Assembly: GCA_023391285.1 (NCBI GenBank)
Contig: JAEWBF010000092.1
Coordinates: forward strand, 1-39,342
DNA from: Verrucomicrobiota bacterium
Lineage (GTDB): Bacteria; Verrucomicrobiota; Verrucomicrobiia; Opitutales; Opitutaceae
Direction of reading: 5' to 3'
DNA: 39,342 nucleotides
In this document: one piece after another, positions 1 to 7,294 of the stretch
Layout of the letters: each line of letters opens with the position of its first letter
Position numbering within the stretch: position 1 is the stretch's first letter
Notes under the pieces: model-generated
What the model was told of the DNA's origin: nothing
The model's input: the letters and a program-made list of their open reading frames with translations, nothing else
The model's database searches: none
Made by a program: the position numbers and the translations under genes

Positions 1-424
1 CGATCACTGGGACGTGCTAGTCGCGCATCAACAGCACTCGTTCACGCGCCTCGACAACAACCTCGTCGAAAATGCCATCCGGCCATCCGCGATCGGGAAG
101 AAGAACTGGCTCTTCATCGGCCATCCCGACGCCGGCCAACGCTCCGCGATCATCTACTCGCTCGTCGTCTCGTGCCAGCGCCACGGCAAGGACCCACTCG
201 CTTATCTACGCGACGTGCTGCGTCGTCTGCCGACCATGACCAACCAGGACGACCTCGCTCCGCTCACCCCGGCGCTATGGCAGCCAGCATAGCGTCCATC
301 AGAGGTATCATCTCTCTGCACGGAGCCGCAGCATAGATATCAAATCTCTCATCGGAGCGCGGCTTCGCTCTCTCGGAGCTATCATAGCTATGTTCGTCAA
401 TGAGGTGTCGCGTCGGACGCTTAC
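1..424 (+). mobile_element. IS66-family insertion sequence, right end (left part outside window)
   Basis: The window opens inside the 3' end of an IS66-type transposase gene. About 130 bases after its stop the sequence reads CGCTTAC (418-424). Read inward from the right tip this is GTAAGCG, the characteristic terminal heptamer of IS66-family inverted repeats. I therefore place the right tip at 424. The bases 425-432 (ggttaact) would be the 8-base target duplication if the left end matches. The left end is not visible, so completeness of the element cannot be judged. Confidence 0.7.
2..292 (+). CDS. IS66-family transposase, C-terminal fragment (5' end outside window)
   Basis: The reading frame is open from the first bases of the window and ends at a TAG. 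The protein carries the IS66 C-terminal signature: LDNNLVENAIRP, then GKKNWLFIGHPDAGQRSAI, then IYSLVVSCQRHGKDPLAYL and a DVLRRL helix. In this DDE transposase family the conserved Glu of the NNxxE motif (here in DNNLVENAIRP) belongs to the catalytic triad; the two Asp residues would lie upstream of the window. The tail after the YLRDVL segment is a normal length for the family, so the 3' end appears intact. The GTG at position 14 is internal, not the start. Confidence 0.88.
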   Translation, partial: DHWDVLVAHQQHSFTRLDNNLVENAIRPSAIGKKNWLFIGHPDAGQRSAIIYSLVVSCQRHGKDPLAYLRDVLRRLPTMTNQDDLAPLTPALWQPA

Positions 425-905
425 GGTTAACTCACGCGAGTGGGGCAACGAAGCACCGGCTGGTTCGGGTCCATACGTGGGGCAATGGACCTTTCTCATG
501 CATCGGTATTAGGTCGGTGAAGCACCTTGCCCGCGCGCTGCGACGCCGCGCTCATTCGCGAGGGACGATCGCGAGCGCCGTCGACGCGGCGAGCCTCATC
601 GCAGAGGCTATTGATCCAACTCGGTCGGATGCTGCGAGTCACGACCGCGGCCTGAGCACCTGAACGGAGAGCAGCGCTCCTCAGAGGACCGGTAGCATGG
701 CGCGCTTTCGTCGCGGGCTCTTGGAAGCTGATGCGGGGCTCGACCAGCCCAATCTCGCCGAGCCGGTCCGTGGGCGTGCAGCCGTAGCCATCCGTAGCAG
801 GGCATGTCAAACATCCGAAAAACATCCGAAAACTGAGTATGAACCCGGATCTGTGTGATCGTAAGCACTTGGTTACGAAATTCTGGAATGGGCGGTCGTC
901 CTCAC
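425..905. other. Gene-free stretch between the IS66 end and the att-like repeat
   Basis: I find no credible gene here. The open frames lack recognisable domains, overlap on both strands and have no convincing start context. The stretch is probably old chromosomal or island flank DNA. No tRNA 5' half that could complete the tRNA fragment starting at 906 is present. Confidence 0.5.
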
Positions 906-991
906 CCTCATAACCTGAAGGTCGCTGGTTCAAATCCAGCCCCTGCACCCAATTTAGAACGCCTCCCACTGCTCGGGAGGCGTTCTGCTTT
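906..991 (+). repeat. tRNA 3'-half plus terminator, left att-like repeat
   Basis: Bases 906-950 look like the 3' half of a tRNA with a CAT anticodon (loop CTCATAA at 907-913), a T arm GCTGG-TTCAAAT-CCAGC, an acceptor 3' strand CCCTGCA, then CCCA. No matching 5' half (it should contain TGCAGGG) lies upstream, so this is a tRNA fragment, not a gene. It continues into a 12-bp hairpin (956-986, loop ACTGCTC). A degenerate copy of the whole unit lies in the same orientation at 2597-2673, on the other side of an integrase remnant. That is the arrangement expected for attL/attR created by integration at a tRNA 3' end. Confidence 0.72.
956..991 (+). terminator. Rho-independent terminator carried with the tRNA fragment
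   Basis: A perfect 12-bp stem (arms 956-967 and 975-986) encloses the loop ACTGCTC and is followed by a short T-rich stretch (gctttac). It is presumably the terminator of the original tRNA gene. The core CCCACTGCTCGGGAGG is repeated exactly at 2651-2666. Confidence 0.75.
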
Positions 992-1481
992 ACAGGGTTA
1001 CGCGACGTCCAGGAGCGAACTTCGGGAGACATGCTGTTCGCGAACCACGGCGAACAGCGGCGAATTCCGGCGGACGTTTACCACAGTTCTGCCACAGCCC
1101 GCCGTGTTGCTTGGATGTAAGCGTCCCGCATCGATCTCTTCGTCACTCTTCTCCGCGACGGTCCGGCGAGGTGCGCTTTTTCGTTTAATCTTTTCCGGTC
1201 TGGTCCGATATTCACCACGTCGGCCCGCCATGAAAACGGTTTACGGGCTCCGCTGCCGCCGAGAGGTTGCAGGGTGTGGAACGCCTTGAGCGGTCCCAGA
1301 CACGCCAGCTGATGCCTGGCGAAAGTGCGAAGTCCCCAGCAGTGGTCTTGGGCACCCGACAGAACGAACGCGGCTCCGCGCATGGCCGCACGCCAAGCCG
1401 TCGTCCGGCCAGTGCTTGGTGTGCATTCTTTCGACTCGTCCATAGACGGGCTGAGAGCCGGACCTCGGCCAACAGGTCCCC
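992..1481. other. Gene-free stretch inside the integrative remnant
   Basis: About 490 bases between the left att-like repeat and the small DNA-binding gene. I see no gene, RNA or clear repeat. It may contain the promoter of the 1482 gene and decayed cargo. Confidence 0.45.
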
Positions 1482-1814
1482 ATGCAGCCAGCTTCGAAAC
1501 AAATCCTTTCCGTAATCCTACAAACCGACTCTTCGCTCACTTATCAGGAACGCCAGATCGCCAAACATCTATTGGATGGGACACCGCTACCGGTGGATAA
1601 CTCCCAGCGCCTGATCTCCGCCTCGGAGGTCTGCGATGTCCTCGGTATCGGGAAAACGCGTTTTTACGAGATTCGGCACTCCTATCCCGAGCTTGCCCAA
1701 ACGGACGAGTTCGGCCCGATCGCGTATCGCCTCGATTGGGTTCTCGCACTTCTCAACCGTGTCGGAAAAGAGACACTCGCCAGCCGCAACCGCGAGGTGT
1801 CCCATGCCGCTTGA
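1482..1814 (+). CDS. Small helix-turn-helix protein, AlpA/excisionase-like
   Basis: This 110-residue protein has a helix-turn-helix segment at about residues 45-65 (ISASEVCDVLGIGKTRFYEI). A short wing and helix follow, ending in AYRLDWVLALLNR. The pattern 'recognise site, pick DNA-binding module, read next helix' resembles AlpA-type regulators and MerR-like excisionases of integrative elements. It overlaps the start of the integrase remnant: the integrase ATG at 1804 precedes this gene's TGA at 1812-1814, so the two are translationally coupled. The likely role is control of integration/excision or of the integrase promoter. The exact function is inferred from position and fold only. Confidence 0.7.
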   Translation: MQPASKQILSVILQTDSSLTYQERQIAKHLLDGTPLPVDNSQRLISASEVCDVLGIGKTRFYEIRHSYPELAQTDEFGPIAYRLDWVLALLNRVGKETLASRNREVSHAA

Positions 1815-2571
1815 GCTAAAAAAAGGAAGCGGCTATTGGTATGGTCGCGTTCAGGTGCATGGGAAGCGAACGCTGATTTCGCTGCACGTTCCGGTGCAGG
1901 GGAAACGGCCGCCTTCGCTCTCGGAATCTGGCGACGCGGCATTCGAAATGAGCCGTGCCGTTGCTCAGGCCAAGTTGGACGAAACGGAAAAGCAGCTCCG
2001 CGAACGCGGCAACGAACAGGCGATCGTCGAGCGGCTCCTATTCCTGAAGCAAGGCGTCAGCTTCGAAGCGGTGAAGCTGACCAATATGTTTTCCAGCTGG
2101 GTCGCTCTCTCGCCGGGGAAGCGCCGTTCGCCACGGTATCTCGCGCAGGTCAAATCGCTTTGCGCCAAGTTCGCCGAATTCGCGGCGAAACGTGTGCCGG
2201 CTGCCGTGGAAATGGCACAGGTGTCACAGGTGCTCGCAGGAGACTTCATCAGTCTGGTCGAGAGCACGGGGGTGACCGCGATTGAGCGGGACGTTTACGA
2301 AACCGTGTGCGATCTGGCAGTTGAATTTGCAGACCAGCACAGCCTTCCGGTCGGATTTCTCGACGTGATTCCCCAGCGCCTGGTGAGCAGCTCTGTCGTC
2401 GCCGCGCTGGAACACTGGACCAACGCTCGTCCTGGGAAGCTGACTGATGATGGAGACGATGGCTATGAGATAACCCGGCCAAGCGTGGACCTGATCGGAA
2501 CTCGACGCACGAATCCGGACTTGGAAACCGAACGAATGGACCAACCAACTCGAAAAGGCTTCTTCCAGTAA
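1804..2571 (+). pseudogene. Tyrosine-type integrase, N-terminal remnant lacking the catalytic domain
   Basis: The start chosen is the ATG at 1804 (MPLELKKGSGYWYGRVQVHG), which overlaps the upstream gene; an upstream in-frame start at 1636 would be antisense-like and lacks homology. The 255 residues comprise an arm-binding-like beta segment (about 1-35), a helical linker, and a core-binding, SAM-like helical domain (about 95-190: MFSSWVAL, SPRYLAQVKSLCAKFAEF, VLAGDFISLVESTG). A tyrosine recombinase should continue with the R...HxxR...Y catalytic domain. None of those motifs appears in this frame, and I do not find them in other frames before 2690. The last about 50 residues are low-similarity tail. 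I infer a decayed, non-functional integrase flanked by its own att-like repeats. Confidence 0.72.
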
Positions 2572-2596
2572 CGAGCAATCAATGAACTCATCTAAG

Positions 2597-2673
2597 CCTG
2601 ATAACCTGGAGGACCTTGATTCATATCCAACTCTGCACCTTCTAAATCTTCCCACTGCTCGGGAGGACTTTTT
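2597..2673 (+). repeat. Degenerate tRNA 3'-half plus terminator, right att-like repeat
   Basis: Aligned with 906-991 this copy shares CCTgATAACCTGgAGG, the TTCAtATCCAaC T-arm region, CTGCACC and the exact 16-base terminator core CCCACTGCTCGGGAGG, with scattered substitutions and a small deletion. It is in the same orientation as the left copy. Fewer tRNA pairings survive here than in the left copy, so this end has drifted. Confidence 0.68.
2644..2673 (+). terminator. Terminator hairpin of the right att-like repeat
   Basis: A stem of about ten positions with one mismatch and one G-T pair (arms 2644-2653 and 2661-2670) encloses the loop ACTGCTC and is followed by TTTTT. It could end plus-strand transcription from the integrase remnant just before the convergent receptor gene. 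Confidence 0.65.
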
Positions 2674-2693
2674 GTTGCTGGGGACCCTCGGTC

Positions 2694-5258
2694 TCAGAAG
2701 CGCGTAGTGAGCGTGAGGAGGGTGTGGCGGGCGAAGCCCCAGCTGGTGGCGGAGGCGTAGTAGCGTTCGTCGGTGAGATTCTTGACCGTGCATTCGGCTT
2801 CCCACGGCCGGCCGAAGGCGCGGAAGCGATAGCCTAGGGTTGCGTCCATCGTGGCATACGAAGCGAAGCGTTCGGCGGGGTTGTTACCGACGTAGGACAT
2901 ATTACCAACGTAGGTCGCGCCGCCGGCGACGGTGAAGCCGCGCAACGGGCCGTTCACGAACAGGTATTTCGCCCACAGGTTGAACGTCTTTTCCGGCGTG
3001 GCGACAAGCGGCGTGCGGTCCAGCGCTCGATTGGTGGGGTGCTTCTCGTAGATCGCGTCGCCGCGGTTGAAGCTGGCGATCACTTGGAAGTTTTCGGTGG
3101 GTGAAAGGATCACGTCGAACTCGAAGCCCTCGCTCAGCTGCGAACCGCCCTGGATGTCGCTGAACAACGTCGTGCCGGAAGCATCGACGCCGGTGGTGAC
3201 GATGATGATGCCCGTAGGGTGGGCGCGGATACGATAGACGGAAGCGGTTCCGGAGAGGCGACCGCCGAGCACGTCGAACTTGAACCCGGCTTCGACGCCG
3301 CGTCCGACGGAGGGAGCGGCGGGGATGCTGGGAATGTTGTTCACGCGCAGCATGGTGGTGTTGGCGAGAAACGATTCGCTGTAGGAGGCGTAGGCCGAGA
3401 CGCCTTTTGCGACCGTGACGAGCGCGCCGGCCTGAGGCACGCCGGCGGTGCGAACCGAACCAGGTGTGGCAGAACCGGCGAGGATGTTCAGGGTGGGATC
3501 GTTGGCGACGCGGTGCCAGGCGTATCCACCAAGCAACTTCACGCGATCGTCGAAAGCGGAAGCGGAGAGGATGCTCGCGAGCGAAGAGTTGGTGCTCGAG
3601 CTGCGGTTGCTTGCCGCCAGCACGAGCGAATCGACGCCGAATGGAACGGTGCGGTCCCACGTGCTGGGGTCGCGCAAGTCCCAGGGTTTCAAATACGCCG
3701 GATGACCGGCGATGTTGGGGTTGTTCTTTTGCTCCGAGCGAAAACGGGTGTCGAAATTGTGTTTATAGCCGATGAGCAGATCGACTTTCACGTCGGCGAA
3801 TTCGAGTTTGGTGACGGCGTCGATTTGTGCGGTGCGCTCGCCGCCGCGTTGATGTTCCCAGCGGTTGCGGCGGAACATGGCGTCGGCGGGCGTGAGGCCG
3901 CGCGACGGGGGATAGTAGGCGTCGATGAAAGACTGCGCGATAAGGCCGGTGCCGCCTTGCCCGCTGGCGCGCCATTCCTGATCCCACCACGCGTCGAGAT
4001 AGGCGGCGCGGATGTTCACGTGGCGGCCCACGCGGGTGGTGAACTCGGCGGAGAACGCATCGGACACGAAGTCTTGGAAATCGCCCTCGCCGGCGTAGCT
4101 GAAGTCCCACGGCAGACCGGGATAGGGTTGGCGAGGGATGCCGCCTTCGTAGTGCAGAATGACGCCGCCGGTGATCATGTCTTCGCGACGCTCGAAATGT
4201 TCGAACTCGAGAGTGAGCGCGGTGTGATCGGAGATTTTCCACGTGGCGCTTGGGGCGAAGAGATATTTGTGGCCGTCGCCGAGTTCCTGGAACTGCTGGA
4301 TGTTTTCCGTCATCGCGATGGCACGGTAGAGCAGTTTTTCGTCGGTGCCGGGGAGCGGCCCGGTGGCGTCGATCACGGCGCGCGCGAAACCGCGGTCGCC
4401 GACGCCGGCGCTGAGGCGGATCGAGCGCGTGGTTTCCGGGCGTTTGGTGATGTAGTTGATGACGCCGCCGGGATTCAGCTGTCCGTAGAGGAGCGAGGCG
4501 GGACCTTTCACGACCTCGATGCGAGCGATGTTGGTGGTATCGATGAAGCGGAAGGAGCCGAAGCCGTTGCGCTGGATGGCGGAGGCGGAGCTGAAGCCGC
4601 GGACGTTGTAACGGGCCCAACCCTGCGGCGAGACGTTGTCCTGGTGGACACCCGGCGCCCATTTCACGACGTCGTAGAGGTCGTAGGCTTTTTGATCGTC
4701 GATGAACGCTTCGGTGAAAACGGTGACGCTCATGGGCAGGTCGGTGATCGGCACGGCCATTCGCGTGGCGGCGGAGGAGTTGGCGGCTTTATAGCCGACG
4801 TCGGCGTGGCTGCGGACATCGAAAGGCGTGAGCACGACGACCTGATCGTTGTGCGCGGAGATGGGGTCGGGGCGAGATGACGGCTGCGGCGCGGAGCGCC
4901 GGCGGTTGGGCGGAACGGGCAGCGCGCGGATCGCGACCGCTTCCGCTTTGTCGTCGTAAACGAGGGAGAGGGTTGTGCCCTCGAGCATGAGTTCGAGCGC
5001 GCCGAGGGGCGCGTAAGTGCCCTGGATCGCGTGCGTGCGGATGCCGCGGACTTGTTCGGGTGGATAAAGAATCTGCAGGCCCGCTTGTTGCGAAAACAGG
5101 CGAAGGGTGTGACCGGCGTCGCCGGCGGGGATGTTGAACACCGTTTCGCCGTTCGCGGTTTTGGCGTCGACTCGAACAAACCCACCCAAGACGAAAGCGA
5201 TGAGGCAGAGTAGCAGCCGTCCGATCGAGGCGCGGCTGAAGGCTCTTGGGGTCAACAT
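2694..5258 (-). CDS. TonB-dependent receptor with N-terminal STN signalling domain (FecA/siderophore-receptor type)
   Basis: This 854-residue outer-membrane receptor has a signal peptide (hydrophobic core about 13-28) and a secretin/TonB N-terminal STN domain (about 39-112, starting VFNIPAGDAGHTLRLFSQQAG). A Pro/Arg-rich linker follows, then a TonB-box-like VVVLTPFDVRS (about 140-150) and a plug domain (about 168-275, with YNVRGF and IEVVKGPASLLYGQLNPGG). The rest is a 22-strand-type barrel ending in a C-terminal aromatic, TRF. The STN domain marks transducing receptors that report ligand occupancy to a FecR-type protein, and such a protein is encoded directly upstream at 5419-6447. The plug pattern resembles ferric-siderophore receptors; the actual ligand is unknown. 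Transcription probably comes from the sigma-FecR unit upstream, across a 160-base gap. Confidence 0.93.
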   Translation of the reverse strand: MLTPRAFSRASIGRLLLCLIAFVLGGFVRVDAKTANGETVFNIPAGDAGHTLRLFSQQAGLQILYPPEQVRGIRTHAIQGTYAPLGALELMLEGTTLSLVYDDKAEAVAIRALPVPPNRRRSAPQPSSRPDPISAHNDQVVVLTPFDVRSHADVGYKAANSSAATRMAVPITDLPMSVTVFTEAFIDDQKAYDLYDVVKWAPGVHQDNVSPQGWARYNVRGFSSASAIQRNGFGSFRFIDTTNIARIEVVKGPASLLYGQLNPGGVINYITKRPETTRSIRLSAGVGDRGFARAVIDATGPLPGTDEKLLYRAIAMTENIQQFQELGDGHKYLFAPSATWKISDHTALTLEFEHFERREDMITGGVILHYEGGIPRQPYPGLPWDFSYAGEGDFQDFVSDAFSAEFTTRVGRHVNIRAAYLDAWWDQEWRASGQGGTGLIAQSFIDAYYPPSRGLTPADAMFRRNRWEHQRGGERTAQIDAVTKLEFADVKVDLLIGYKHNFDTRFRSEQKNNPNIAGHPAYLKPWDLRDPSTWDRTVPFGVDSLVLAASNRSSSTNSSLASILSASAFDDRVKLLGGYAWHRVANDPTLNILAGSATPGSVRTAGVPQAGALVTVAKGVSAYASYSESFLANTTMLRVNNIPSIPAAPSVGRGVEAGFKFDVLGGRLSGTASVYRIRAHPTGIIIVTTGVDASGTTLFSDIQGGSQLSEGFEFDVILSPTENFQVIASFNRGDAIYEKHPTNRALDRTPLVATPEKTFNLWAKYLFVNGPLRGFTVAGGATYVGNMSYVGNNPAERFASYATMDATLGYRFRAFGRPWEAECTVKNLTDERYYASATSWGFARHTLLTLTTRF

Positions 5259-5418
5259 GGGTTCAACGTAGCGATGCCGCGGGACGCTCGCCGTTGGAGC
5301 CGGCGCCGGTTTTTGCAGGGTGGCCTAAGCAATCTTCGCGGTCGGCCGAGCGCAAAGAAATTTCGGCCGAAAGGCGCGGCACGCAGGAAGGGCTACGCAT
5401 GCGGCGCGACGTGAGCTT

Positions 5419-6447
5419 TCAGGGCTGGCGGCGGGCGAGGACGAGTTCGTTGCCCCGGGGCTGGGCGTCGATGTCGAAGGCGGCGTCGAGCAGGCGAACG
5501 AAGGCTTCGACATTATCGGCGCGAAAGCTGCCTGCGACGCGAACCTGACCGGTGGGGTCGTCGCCGATTACGAGTTTCCGGCTGTTGTAGCGGTTAAACT
5601 CGTGCACGACGTCGCGGAGCGAAAGGTCGACGAACTCGAGGCGCATGCGCTGCCAGGCGAGGGCCGTTTCGACATCGCTCGGTGTGAGTTCGCGGACGTG
5701 AAGACGGGTGGCGTGATTTTCGCGCGGATCGAGGCGCACGATCGCTTCCTGACCGGCGGTGAGAGGAACGGCTACTTTGGGCGACAGCGCGTCGAGCGTG
5801 CCCCGCTGCAGTTCGTCGAGCTGAACCTTGCCTTCGGTGACGAGGACGGAGAGCGCTTCGTCGTCGACGAGCACGGAGAAGGCGGTGCCGACGGCGCGGA
5901 CTTCGAATGTGTTGGCGGTGACCACGAAGGGGCGCGAAGCATCCTTTGCGACGGCGAAATGCGCCTGCCCGCGCACGAGGCGGACGGAGCGACGCGCGGG
6001 AGTGAAGTCCACGGTGAGCTCGGCGCCGGTGTTGAGTTCGACGAGGGAGCCGTCGGCGAGCGTCATCCGTTCAGGCCCGGGGTGGAGCACTGCGGCTCCC
6101 CGCGGTGCAACCGGGGCGGGCGCCAAACGAGGCCAGCCAACGAATGCGACCAGCGCCAACGCGGCGGCCGCGGCGAAGGCGGATGGGATGAGCCAGCGGC
6201 GGCGCGGACGTGGAGCGAGAAGATCGGGATTGGGCTGGGCGCTGTGAGCCGGGCGCCAGTGACGCAGCGCGTCGAGGCGTCGCCAGCTTTCTTCGAGGCG
6301 AGCGATCGCGGCGCCGTGCGCGGCGTCTTCGCGCAACCATTGGAAATACGCGTCCTGTTCGGAAGAGGAAAGTCCGCGATCGCGCCGCGCGAGCCATTCG
6401 GCGGCGGCGATTTCGGCGGGCGTGGCGCTGGGATCGGGCGTTTCCAC
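5419..6447 (-). CDS. FecR-family anti-sigma factor / signal transducer
   Basis: This 342-residue protein has a cytoplasmic N-terminal DUF4880-like segment (AAEWLARRDRGLSSSEQDAY, with WL and the following helices, about 14-65) and one transmembrane helix (about 87-107). A periplasmic FecR domain follows (LADGSLVELNTGAELTVDF, then RLVRGQAHFAVA and VRAVGTAFSV). The C-terminal part (about 260-342: LEFVDLSLRDVVHEFNRY) is an STN-like module that contacts the receptor. It starts with GTG, three bases after the sigma factor stop, so it is translationally coupled. In the Fec model it passes the signal from the receptor's STN domain to the sigma factor. All expected parts are present. Confidence 0.93.
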   Translation of the reverse strand: METPDPSATPAEIAAAEWLARRDRGLSSSEQDAYFQWLREDAAHGAAIARLEESWRRLDALRHWRPAHSAQPNPDLLAPRPRRRWLIPSAFAAAAALALVAFVGWPRLAPAPVAPRGAAVLHPGPERMTLADGSLVELNTGAELTVDFTPARRSVRLVRGQAHFAVAKDASRPFVVTANTFEVRAVGTAFSVLVDDEALSVLVTEGKVQLDELQRGTLDALSPKVAVPLTAGQEAIVRLDPRENHATRLHVRELTPSDVETALAWQRMRLEFVDLSLRDVVHEFNRYNSRKLVIGDDPTGQVRVAGSFRADNVEAFVRLLDAAFDIDAQPRGNELVLARRQP

Positions 6448-6450
6448 AGG

Positions 6451-6975
6451 TTAGGGAAGGCCGAGGCTGGCGAGGTAGGCGGCGACGCGGCGCATGCCAT
6501 TGCCGACTTGGGCTTCGACGGTGTGTTCGCTGATGCCGAGTTGCGCGGCGATTTCCTTTTGAGAAAGGCCGTAGATTTTCCGCAAGGTGAGCACCTGGCG
6601 GCATTTTTCCGGCAGCGATTGGATGGCTTGGGTCAAGAGTTCGAGTTCCTGATGGAGGGCGGTCGATTCGGCGGGTGAAGGCCTTTCTTCGTAGACGGGC
6701 AAATCGGCTAATTCCGTTATCGCTTCGATCGGCACGATCTTTTGTCGGCGCAGTTGATCGACGGCGAGATTATGCGCGGTCGTGTAGAGCAGGGCGCGCG
6801 CCGCGGAGATTTCCTGGGTGCCGCGGGCGCGCCACACGCGGGTGAGCGACTCCTGCACGATGTTGTCGCAATCGCTCAGCCCAGGGAAGCGGGCGCGAAT
6901 CCACGCGCGCAACGCGTCTTGGTGAACCTGGACTTCCTCGCGGAACCAACGGTCGAGTTCGGGGACGTTCGGCAT
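6451..6975 (-). CDS. ECF RNA polymerase sigma factor, FecI-like
   Basis: This 174-residue protein has sigma-2 (about 14-80: HQDALRAWIRARFP, DNIVQESLTRVWRA, ARALLYTTAHNLAVDQLRR) and sigma-4 (about 113-165: AIQSLPEKCRQVLTLRK, then the helix-turn-helix YGLSQKEIAAQLGISEHTVE). It is first in the sigma-FecR-receptor unit, the usual Fec order. It probably directs transcription of the receptor gene when the receptor is occupied. Its own start is 319 bases from the divergent large receptor gene; the shared intergenic region holds a 24-base palindrome that may control one or both. Confidence 0.93.
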   Translation of the reverse strand: MPNVPELDRWFREEVQVHQDALRAWIRARFPGLSDCDNIVQESLTRVWRARGTQEISAARALLYTTAHNLAVDQLRRQKIVPIEAITELADLPVYEERPSPAESTALHQELELLTQAIQSLPEKCRQVLTLRKIYGLSQKEIAAQLGISEHTVEAQVGNGMRRVAAYLASLGLP

Positions 6976-7294
6976 TGTCTGGGGCGGCGGCGAACGACGG
7001 AGGAGTTTGCCGCGCGTGGGTGGGAGTCGAGCCTATTTATGCCGGGAGCGGTTTGCTGCTGCGGGTTTGCGAAAGGAGATGGATCCACGAGCGCCGCGGT
7101 ATGCAGAAGACGGATGGTTCACTCTGAGGTCAGAGTGAACGCCGTGTTGCGGAGGGAAAGTGGAGAGCGATTCAAACGGGTGCCGAAATCCGCGGACTGA
7201 CCGCGGACCCCTGTCCGTTCGGTTCTGCCCCTTGTCGCCTGCGACGATGGCGCGTCTGCCGAAGGGATTGGGTCGGCCTGACTAAAACCAAACC
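6976..7294. promoter_or_regulatory. Divergent intergenic region between the sigma gene and the large receptor
   Basis: About 319 bases separate two divergently transcribed starts. No gene is visible. It should hold both promoters. The standout element is the palindrome at 7117-7140, described separately. Confidence 0.5.
7117..7140. promoter_or_regulatory. 24-base near-perfect palindrome, candidate operator
   Basis: Two perfect 11-base arms (GTTCACTCTGA and TCAGAGTGAAC) flank a central GG. The position is roughly mid-way between the divergent sigma-factor and receptor genes, about 155 bases before the receptor ATG. Short-spacer dyads like this are typical binding sites of dimeric repressors or activators. 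The LacI-type regulator at 11305 is the nearest candidate, but its family usually prefers CG-centred sites, so the partner is open. Confidence 0.5.

Noticed and set aside
906..950. Intact tRNA gene
   Set aside because: The T arm and CAT anticodon loop are visible, but no 5' half with D arm and pairing acceptor strand exists upstream.
496..1032. 178-residue minus-strand ORF containing GLDLNQRPSGYE
   Set aside because: This is the antisense translation of the tRNA fragment at 906-950. The phrase is a well-known spurious product of tRNA genes.
855..1289. Plus-strand ORF with NLKVAGSNPAPAPN
   Set aside because: It is the sense-strand translation of the same tRNA fragment and terminator, not a protein gene.
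3219..4880. 553-residue plus-strand ORF
   Set aside because: It is antisense to the STN receptor gene; composition is Gly/Ala/Val-rich without motifs.
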